Source: Promethearchaeota archaeon
GTDB taxonomy: Archaea > Asgardarchaeota > Lokiarchaeia > Sigynarchaeales > SOKP01
Reading direction: 5' to 3'
Assembly: GCA_016839635.1 (NCBI GenBank)
Contig: JAEOTV010000270.1
Location: 1-5,082, forward strand
Length of the DNA: 5,082 nucleotides
The position numbers and the translations under genes are program-made. Each line of letters opens with the position of its first letter. Within the stretch, counting starts at the first letter, position 1. Below are positions 1 to 5,082 of this stretch, piece after piece. Under the pieces are notes generated by a model. That model saw nothing but the letters and a program-made list of their open reading frames with translations, was not told the origin of the DNA and searched no databases.

Positions 1-2151
1 ATTGCAGGAGTTCGTCATAAATTGGGTGAATATTACACTCCTGAAGTTTTATGCAATAAAATGGTAGAAAAATGCTATAAATTAGGAGAAAGAGTTCTAG
101 ATTCCTCTTGTGGTTCAGGAACGTTCCTAGTGGAGTGCTGTAAAAAGATTGATTCAGATTTTGCATTAAGACCTGATGAAGAACCTCCAAAGGAATGGTT
201 TAAGGCAGTTAATAATTTATTTGGATTTGATATAAATCCTATAGCTGTTTTAACATCAAAAGCAAATTTGATATTATATTTTAAGTCAAGGAAAGAGTGG
301 TTAGAAAAAATATCTATCAATATTTATCTATGTAATTCCATTGAGCCAATGGAATTATCTATTGAAGGAGATGTGAGATTAGGTGCATACTATAATTTTT
401 GTGTAGACTTAATCGATAATGAAAAAACTTTAAGAATTCCTGCGGAAGCTCTTCAACGACAGTACTTAGAATCTTTTTCAAAATTAATAAAGTCATTCTA
501 TAATGTATGGGAAGCATTTAGTACTTTTGATGAGGCTTGGGAAGCAGTATTAAATGCTCTTCCTAGCGACATCCTTAATAATTTTTTACAAGTACAAGCA
601 AAAGGTTCACTTTTAAGCTTAGGGGATATTCTAAAAGAATTTTTTCATGAATTATATCAATTAAAACTTCAAGATAAGGATCATATTTGGTTGTTTCTTT
701 TAAATAATTTAGTGGGTATTAGAACCATTCTTCTTAGTAGAAAAATGGATTTAATTATTACTAATCCACCATGGATTACATATAAGGATGCTGATGAAAG
801 ATTAAAATTGAATATGAAAAAAATTTCAGATCAATTTGATATTAATCCAGGTGCGAAAAATGTTACTAATATTGAAGAAGCAGTAATATTCCTTTATAAG
901 ATTCCTGACCTATATTTACGTGTTAATGGAAAAGTTGGATTTGTAATGCCTCGATCAGTTTTAGTTTCGTCTCAAAATGAAAAAGCACGAAGATTCGAAG
1001 TTTTTTGCGAAATAGAATTTTTTGAATTCGATGATTTAGTGTTTAATATTGATTGTTGTTGCGTGTTCGCTAAATATATTGGCAATGATGCTGGAATAGA
1101 TGATGTACTAACCAAATACCCCATTTCTTGTTATTTCCTTGATCATGAAACAACTGAATTATTAGATGAATATAAATTGGTTCCTTTTGCATATTTTCAA
1201 CCCACTAGAGATTCAAAATATATTGTAAAAAAATTAATTAGACCTGAAGAAAAGGAGAAATTATTACCTATTCATTTGTCAGATTATATTAGCGATTTTA
1301 TACAGGGAGCAGACCTTATTCCAAAATCACTTTTAATATGCGAATTGGACAATGTAATCCATGAGGGAAAATTATCAATTATTAGACCGTGGATATCTCC
1401 ATTAGCTAAGGGGATTTGGAAAAATGCTTTTTATAAGAGTGTAAGGGTAGAAACTGAAAGTATCTTTAAAACTACATTATCTCGTGGCTTGTATCCTTTT
1501 TATATTGAATTATATGAAACTTTTCTTCCTTTAGATGAAAAATTAGAATATGAAACTGAAAAATTAGGGCCATTTAGTAGGAACCATTGGAATAATATTT
1601 CAAATATCTATGAACGTGAAAATAAAAAAGATCTATTTGAAGTGGGAATTAATTATAGAAATAAATTATGTGTAAATAATCGAGTAAAGCCTTCTCAAAG
1701 AATGCACTTGAAAGTAGTCTTTCCTAATGCAAAAAGCCTCATGGCTGCAGTAATTACTGATCCCAAAAGTCGAATATTTGTGGATTCAACTTTATATTAT
1801 TACGGGACTGAAGATGAACACGAGGCATATTATCTAAGTGGAATGTTAAATATAAGAAAGTTGTCCGAAACTGTAAAAGCAATTGCAGATACTCGCCATC
1901 ACCATAAACGCCCCTTATATTTTTCCATCTCTCGATTTACGGGGAATAAAGAACAATTGATTATTGCCCAATTATCCAGAGAATGTGAAAAAATTGTAAA
2001 AAATTATGTTATATCAACTGAAAAACTTAATTTAAACACAATTTATGATTTGATAGAAGAAAAATTATCTCAAATTGAACAATTGGGACTAAAGTATTTA
2101 AATTCTGCTGAAAATCAAGAAATATTAAAAGAATATGAATTTGCGAATTGA
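1..2151 (+). CDS. N6-adenine DNA methyltransferase, Eco57I/type IIG/PglX-like (5'-partial)
   Basis: Transfers a methyl group from S-adenosylmethionine to adenine N6 in a specific DNA sequence, as the modification part of a restriction-modification or related defence system. Numbering visible residues from base 1: motif X GEYYTP (9-14), SAM-binding motif I DSSCGSGTF (34-42), FGFDINP (74-80), catalytic motif IV NPPW (255-258), GFVMP (313-317), a target-recognition region beginning around QGADLIP (435-441), and the family-like C-terminal motifs AYYLSGMLN (609-617) and DTRHHHKRP (630-638). About 210 residues lie between motifs I and IV, much longer than in small gamma enzymes but usual in large Eco57I/PglX-type proteins. 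The frame is open to base 1, and codons 1-8 (IAGVRHKL) read as family sequence, so the TTG at 22 is very unlikely to be the start. Motif I has Ser where Pro is common (DPxCGSG). Any fused nuclease would be upstream. The substrate site and exact subfamily cannot be told. Confidence 0.93.
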   Translation: MAGVRHKLGEYYTPEVLCNKMVEKCYKLGERVLDSSCGSGTFLVECCKKIDSDFALRPDEEPPKEWFKAVNNLFGFDINPIAVLTSKANLILYFKSRKEWLEKISINIYLCNSIEPMELSIEGDVRLGAYYNFCVDLIDNEKTLRIPAEALQRQYLESFSKLIKSFYNVWEAFSTFDEAWEAVLNALPSDILNNFLQVQAKGSLLSLGDILKEFFHELYQLKLQDKDHIWLFLLNNLVGIRTILLSRKMDLIITNPPWITYKDADERLKLNMKKISDQFDINPGAKNVTNIEEAVIFLYKIPDLYLRVNGKVGFVMPRSVLVSSQNEKARRFEVFCEIEFFEFDDLVFNIDCCCVFAKYIGNDAGIDDVLTKYPISCYFLDHETTELLDEYKLVPFAYFQPTRDSKYIVKKLIRPEEKEKLLPIHLSDYISDFIQGADLIPKSLLICELDNVIHEGKLSIIRPWISPLAKGIWKNAFYKSVRVETESIFKTTLSRGLYPFYIELYETFLPLDEKLEYETEKLGPFSRNHWNNISNIYERENKKDLFEVGINYRNKLCVNNRVKPSQRMHLKVVFPNAKSLMAAVITDPKSRIFVDSTLYYYGTEDEHEAYYLSGMLNIRKLSETVKAIADTRHHHKRPLYFSISRFTGNKEQLIIAQLSRECEKIVKNYVISTEKLNLNTIYDLIEEKLSQIEQLGLKYLNSAENQEILKEYEFAN

Positions 2152-2170
2152 AAATATTTTATAACACAAT
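2151..2170. terminator. Short convergent intergenic junction with an AT palindrome
   Basis: Only 18 bases separate the stop codon of the methyltransferase (TGA, 2149-2151) from the stop codon of the coiled-coil gene on the other strand (complement of 2170-2172). The perfect palindrome AAAATATTTT at 2151-2160 gives a four-T run on each strand. Archaeal RNA polymerase can terminate on T-rich stretches, so this could act in both directions, but the runs are short and such sequence is common in DNA this AT-rich. Transcripts from the two sides probably overlap at their 3' ends. Confidence 0.2.
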
Positions 2171-2811
2171 CAAAAATTTGAATTGATCTCTAATTTTACT
2201 TTGGAATTATTAATTATTCCAGTATTCAAAAACTTAATCTTCTGTTTTATTACATTCTTCATATTCATAAAATCAGTATTGTCACTCCTTGATTTTTTAC
2301 CTAATTTTTTTACCTTATTGAAATTATAATCCGCATTCAATTCAATTTCTTCATTCTTTAATATTAAAATATATTCCTTAGCAAGTAATATCAACCTATT
2401 AAAATTTTTTAAATGAAAATTTAGCTGCGTATTGTAGTGATCATAAGTGATTCGATACGTATTCACATCAATTTTCTTCCTTTTAAACGCCTTATTTAAC
2501 TCCGAGATATAGCCTCTAAGATTATTGACTTGCTCTCTAATTTTAAATATATTAAAAAAATCCAAAATTTGTGAATAAATCTGTTCTTTTTTCTGGACTA
2601 TTTCTTTCACTAACACTTTTAAGGCTTTAAAACGTTGTATATTTTGATTTGTGGTATTTTTCTTTAGTTCCTTTTCTAATTGTTTTAGTTTTCTTTTTAT
2701 TTTTTCTGTTTTTTCTTGCAGTTTGTAAGCCTCAAATAGTAAGTCTAATTGTTCCCAGTATGTTTCTTCTGAAAGCACCTTAATTTTTTCTGAATTTGTA
2801 ATTTCTGTCAT
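2170..2811 (-). CDS. Hypothetical lysine-rich coiled-coil protein
   Basis: I do not recognise this 213-residue protein. It looks almost wholly helical. Helix 1 is about residues 18-52, with heptad-like hydrophobic spacing at I38, L42, L45 and L49. A second long helix spans about 58-110. A break at KKIDVNTY (112-119) leads into a third helix to about 155, so the middle may fold as a helical hairpin. The C-terminal 55 residues are basic and poor in hydrophobics. By hand count there are about 35 Lys and 8 Arg against about 26 Asp/Glu, a net charge near +17. There is no signal peptide or membrane segment, so it is likely cytoplasmic. Binding to nucleic acid or to another coiled coil is possible but unproven. 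The ATG at 2811 is secure because an in-frame TAA lies immediately before it. A weak GGTAA (complement of 2816-2820) sits 4 bases upstream. The gene follows the toroid gene by 79 bases. Confidence 0.72.
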   Translation of the reverse strand: MTEITNSEKIKVLSEETYWEQLDLLFEAYKLQEKTEKIKRKLKQLEKELKKNTTNQNIQRFKALKVLVKEIVQKKEQIYSQILDFFNIFKIREQVNNLRGYISELNKAFKRKKIDVNTYRITYDHYNTQLNFHLKNFNRLILLAKEYILILKNEEIELNADYNFNKVKKLGKKSRSDNTDFMNMKNVIKQKIKFLNTGIINNSKVKLEINSNF

Positions 2812-2863
2812 TTAATTACCATTTTTTAATTTTTTATGTTATTCCTTTTATTATTTTCAGACT

Positions 2864-2874
2864 TATTTAAATAA
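2864..2874 (-). promoter_or_regulatory. Possible archaeal TATA box for the coiled-coil gene
   Basis: Read on the minus strand the sequence is TTATTTAAATA, containing TTTAAATA, a good match to an archaeal TATA box. It lies about 55 bases before the ATG at 2811. With initiation about 25 bases downstream, as is usual in archaea, the leader would be about 30 bases. No clear BRE (purine-rich element just upstream) is seen, because that stretch is T-rich. The core TATTTAAATA is a perfect palindrome. Chance matches are frequent in such AT-rich DNA. Confidence 0.35.
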
Positions 2875-2890
2875 AAAAATTGAAAAATAT
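2873..2890 (-). terminator. T-run terminator-like tract after the toroid gene
   Basis: Directly after the TAG stop codon of the toroid gene (complement of 2891-2893), the minus strand has a run of five T (2883-2887) and then seven T (2873-2879), with no hairpin before them. Archaeal intrinsic termination needs mainly a T-rich non-template strand, so this would fit a terminator. It directly precedes and slightly overlaps the possible TATA box of the next gene. In bacteria the lack of a stem would argue against it. Confidence 0.35.
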
Positions 2891-5082
2891 CTAATCATCA
2901 TCCTCCATAAGTATTTCTCCAACCACATCCGATACGTCTTTATTATTTTTAATTGTTACTTCTACCTTTTGAGGTTTCTTCCTTCTTTTTCGCCTTATTA
3001 ACCATTTAAATCCCTTATACGTGGCGAATACCGATCCTCCACAGATAGCACACACAATTATAGCATTAACAACCGGTTGTGCGAAATTTGGAGTATTCAA
3101 ACCATTACCTCCTTGGGGATTTATTATGTGCTCATAAATCATTTCCTCATCAGGATGATACCCATCAATTAACATGAATTTAATGGTATACTCAGCATCA
3201 TCCTTAGGATTATATGAGATAGAGAATGTAGAATAGTCGAAAAAATCCTCTTTATCTAATTTTAGAGACTCTATACATATGTCATTTCTGTAAACTTTAG
3301 CATAGATTTCTGAATCTCTCGCGGGATTAAATCCTGATGTAAATTCGTAGGATACATTTACTTCATAAAATATTTCATCAGAAATATCTATGATTTTCTG
3401 GCTAATATAAAGTTTAAAGTATGTATCAAATGTAATGGGAAGTTCTCCTAGTAATAGATTGTTTTCATATATTTTAAGGATGCCTTCTACTTCAGGATAA
3501 CATTCTGGGCTCTCAGGCACCTTAAACATAGCTTGGTATACCGTATTAGAGGTTCTCTCTAATGTAATTCTACCTAATTGCTCACTATCAAAAACAACTA
3601 AGGTATTTTCGTCAAATTCATTAAAAGCTATATTGCAAAAAGTTGTATTCATTGAACTAATACTGCCTAAGAAAATTTCATTGTCAAAACTGCAATCTAT
3701 TTTTAACTCATCTATTTTTGCCATTTCGGCAACCCAATAAAATGCAGTTTGGTAGAGTTTATTGGAATTTAGATCAAGAAAGTATTCATTTAAATCCGGG
3801 AGATAAAGATTTTCTATGAGAATGCTAGTTAAATTATACTCCAAATCTATTTGTAAATCCAAAAACTGAGAAATTTTAAATTGATAATAGATATTTTTCA
3901 AGCTCGAATAATCTATATTTTGAACTAAAAAATTCCTGATCTTTTGGTTGTTTAAGTCATAGTAATCAATTGCTTCGAGTATATAAATCATATAGTAAGT
4001 GTTTTCCAATATATCCTCAACTTTCGATGAATAGTTAGGTTTAAAGTAAATGAACGAATCATTTTCGAAGTAATTTACCTTTAAATAATCATATAAAGCT
4101 GCCTTATCAAAAGCTAGTTCATTTACGCTCCCTAAATTAAGAAAATCAGCAAGTAACTCTAAAGTCTTGATGGCATAATAGCTATGTTCAAGATATATAA
4201 ATTTCCATTCTAGTTCAGGTTTATCATAATCATATCCTATTGACGGTAAGAATGCTCCATAACAATCATATCCAGAATATAAAAACTGCGAACCAATAAT
4301 TTCATTCACTAAATCAATTAAAGAATGCTTTACCCCAAAATCATCTAACTTATACATTTTGAACAAGCTATCAAGAGCAAAATAGCCATGCTTATGGCCT
4401 ACAAAATAATTTCTCTCTTCAAGTGAATTATTTTTCCCACAGCAATAATATTCTATTGGAAACGTTCTAAATACCACACCATATTGATAAGTATTAGTAG
4501 AACCATGAAACTCATGATACCCTGCAAAATCATAGTAAAAGTAGCAACGTTCAATGATATTATATAGCTGTAGAATGTCCAAATCACTTATCCTATCATA
4601 TAAATGGAAAGAATTCACGATAGTATGGATTAGCTCTAAAGACATGTAATCATTCGAGACTAATGAAAATCCTTGATATGATTTATACCATAATATACTA
4701 TTGGCAATTTCATTCTTTTCTTGCTCGGATAATAATGAAAGTACTCCCGAGTCCTTTAGGCTTCTTATTATTTGAAAATTATCAATTAGCTCATGATAAT
4801 TCTGCGACGTGCTCCTATCCCAATTACCTAATTCATTGCGATTATTCAATATAAAACCAATTACATCATTTCGACTCATATTTGTGAACCCTGTTAAATC
4901 GGATAAATCAAGTCCCACAACAGCTCCAAGAATATTAAATTCATCAATATCATGGGGGCGTACCTTAAATGAATGCTCGGTACTATTATAGAGAAAGTTA
5001 AGGAAATGATGAAAATGATCAATTCTTATTGTATCTTCTAAATTAAATACTTTTAAGGTTTTGAGAGCATAATAGGATGAGA
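2891..5082 (-). CDS. Membrane-anchored alpha-alpha toroid / beta-sandwich protein (5'-partial)
   Basis: The visible part is 729 residues, numbered from base 5080. The frame stays open to the window edge, so the GTG at 4918 is not a credible start: the 54 residues before it continue the fold and include YYALKTL. Residues 1 to about 440 are helical repeats of the prenyltransferase/terpene-cyclase toroid type. Repeat helices resemble one another: SSYYALKTL (1-9), HGYFALDSL (231-239), HSYYAIKTL (299-307), and a weaker one at NTYYMIYILEAI. YGAFLPSIG resembles the GGF turn of such folds. About 460-565 and 565-660 look like two beta-sandwich, Ig-like domains. One transmembrane helix follows (about 670-691), then RRKRRKK and an acidic end (EDDD). 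By the positive-inside rule the tail is cytoplasmic and the toroid outside. I see no DxDD or QW cyclase motif, no convincing zinc site and no GCGEQ thioester motif, so binding or structural use is likelier than catalysis. Any signal peptide would be outside the window. Confidence 0.82.
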   Translation of the reverse strand, partial: SSYYALKTLKVFNLEDTIRIDHFHHFLNFLYNSTEHSFKVRPHDIDEFNILGAVVGLDLSDLTGFTNMSRNDVIGFILNNRNELGNWDRSTSQNYHELIDNFQIIRSLKDSGVLSLLSEQEKNEIANSILWYKSYQGFSLVSNDYMSLELIHTIVNSFHLYDRISDLDILQLYNIIERCYFYYDFAGYHEFHGSTNTYQYGVVFRTFPIEYYCCGKNNSLEERNYFVGHKHGYFALDSLFKMYKLDDFGVKHSLIDLVNEIIGSQFLYSGYDCYGAFLPSIGYDYDKPELEWKFIYLEHSYYAIKTLELLADFLNLGSVNELAFDKAALYDYLKVNYFENDSFIYFKPNYSSKVEDILENTYYMIYILEAIDYYDLNNQKIRNFLVQNIDYSSLKNIYYQFKISQFLDLQIDLEYNLTSILIENLYLPDLNEYFLDLNSNKLYQTAFYWVAEMAKIDELKIDCSFDNEIFLGSISSMNTTFCNIAFNEFDENTLVVFDSEQLGRITLERTSNTVYQAMFKVPESPECYPEVEGILKIYENNLLLGELPITFDTYFKLYISQKIIDISDEIFYEVNVSYEFTSGFNPARDSEIYAKVYRNDICIESLKLDKEDFFDYSTFSISYNPKDDAEYTIKFMLIDGYHPDEEMIYEHIINPQGGNGLNTPNFAQPVVNAIIVCAICGGSVFATYKGFKWLIRRKRRKKPQKVEVTIKNNKDVSDVVGEILMEDDD
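3008..3073 (-). other. C-terminal transmembrane segment of the toroid protein
   Basis: The encoded segment begins VVNAIIVCAICGG and ends near YKGF, about 22 mostly hydrophobic residues (670-691 of the visible protein). It is followed within five residues by the polybasic stretch RRKRRKK (bases 2975-2995) and a tail of about 30 residues ending in EDDD. This is a stop-transfer anchor of a type I-like surface protein. Two cysteines lie within the helix. The segment is seen directly; the orientation is inferred from the positive charges. Confidence 0.8.

Noticed and set aside
22..24. TTG as the start codon of the methyltransferase
   Set aside because: The frame is open to base 1 with family-like residues upstream, there is no convincing ribosome binding site, and motif X would begin at the second residue, which is implausible.
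75..320. 81-residue open frame on the minus strand
   Set aside because: It lies wholly inside the methyltransferase, over its conserved SAM-binding motifs, and its translation has no family-like features. It is a shadow frame.
2812..2890. Possible small RNA or CRISPR-like repeat in the spacer
   Set aside because: The spacer is simple AT-rich sequence with no repeated unit or stable stem.
4151..4270. Possible farnesyltransferase-beta-like zinc site from YDCYGAF (Cys at 4262-4264) and the His of HSYYAIKTL (4184-4186)
   Set aside because: In farnesyltransferase beta the ligands are D-x-C and a His about 63 residues later. Here Asp and Cys are adjacent and the His is only 26 residues on, so the geometry does not match.
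4400..4460. Possible thioester-domain (GCGEQ-like) motif at the CCGKN sequence of the toroid protein
   Set aside because: The sequence lacks the Glu-Gln pair needed for an internal thioester, so only the Cys-Gly resemblance remains. The missing N-terminal part could not be checked.
4940..4960. HDIDEF in the toroid protein as a squalene-cyclase DxDD acid motif
   Set aside because: It reads D-I-D-E rather than DxDD, and no QW repeats are present.
4663..4991. Two short plus-strand open frames (4663-4854 and 4809-4991)
   Set aside because: Both are antisense to the toroid gene, overlap each other, and have no recognisable motif. The minus-strand frame clearly codes here.

Overview
The window is AT-rich (roughly 30% G+C by eye) and holds three protein-coding genes with almost no spacer. 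One is on the plus strand and two are on the minus strand. The first and last genes are both cut by the window edges. I see no tRNA, rRNA, CRISPR array or insertion sequence. An archaeon fits best, possibly an Asgard lineage such as Lokiarchaeia. The reasons are the lack of good Shine-Dalgarno sites, a TATA-like box ahead of the one visible start codon, T-run terminator-like sequence, and a large membrane-anchored toroid plus beta-sandwich protein. This is inference; an AT-rich bacterium cannot be excluded.

Positions 1-2151 (+) encode most of a gamma-type N6-adenine DNA methyltransferase of the Eco57I/type IIG/PglX-like group. It has the SAM-binding motif, the NPPW catalytic motif, a target-recognition region and the typical C-terminal family motifs. 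The reading frame is open back to base 1 and carries family-like sequence upstream of the first possible start codon, so the N-terminus lies outside the window. Whether it is fused to a nuclease cannot be seen.

Positions 2170-2811 (-) encode a 213-residue, lysine-rich, coiled-coil protein of unknown function. It is convergent with the methyltransferase, with 18 bases between the two stop codons.

Positions 2891-5082 (-) encode the C-terminal 729 residues of a large protein. It has an alpha-alpha toroid-like helical repeat region (prenyltransferase/terpene-cyclase fold type), then beta-rich sandwich-like domains, one transmembrane helix, and a short polybasic cytoplasmic tail. It looks like a cell-surface protein held by its C-terminus. 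The 79-base gap to the coiled-coil gene holds T-runs right after the toroid stop codon and a TATA-like box, so the two minus-strand genes may be transcribed separately.

The methyltransferase points to a restriction-modification or other defence locus whose remaining genes would lie to the left. Nothing visible ties the two minus-strand genes to it functionally. I found no strong evidence of an undescribed system inside this window. The most interesting object is the membrane-anchored toroid protein.
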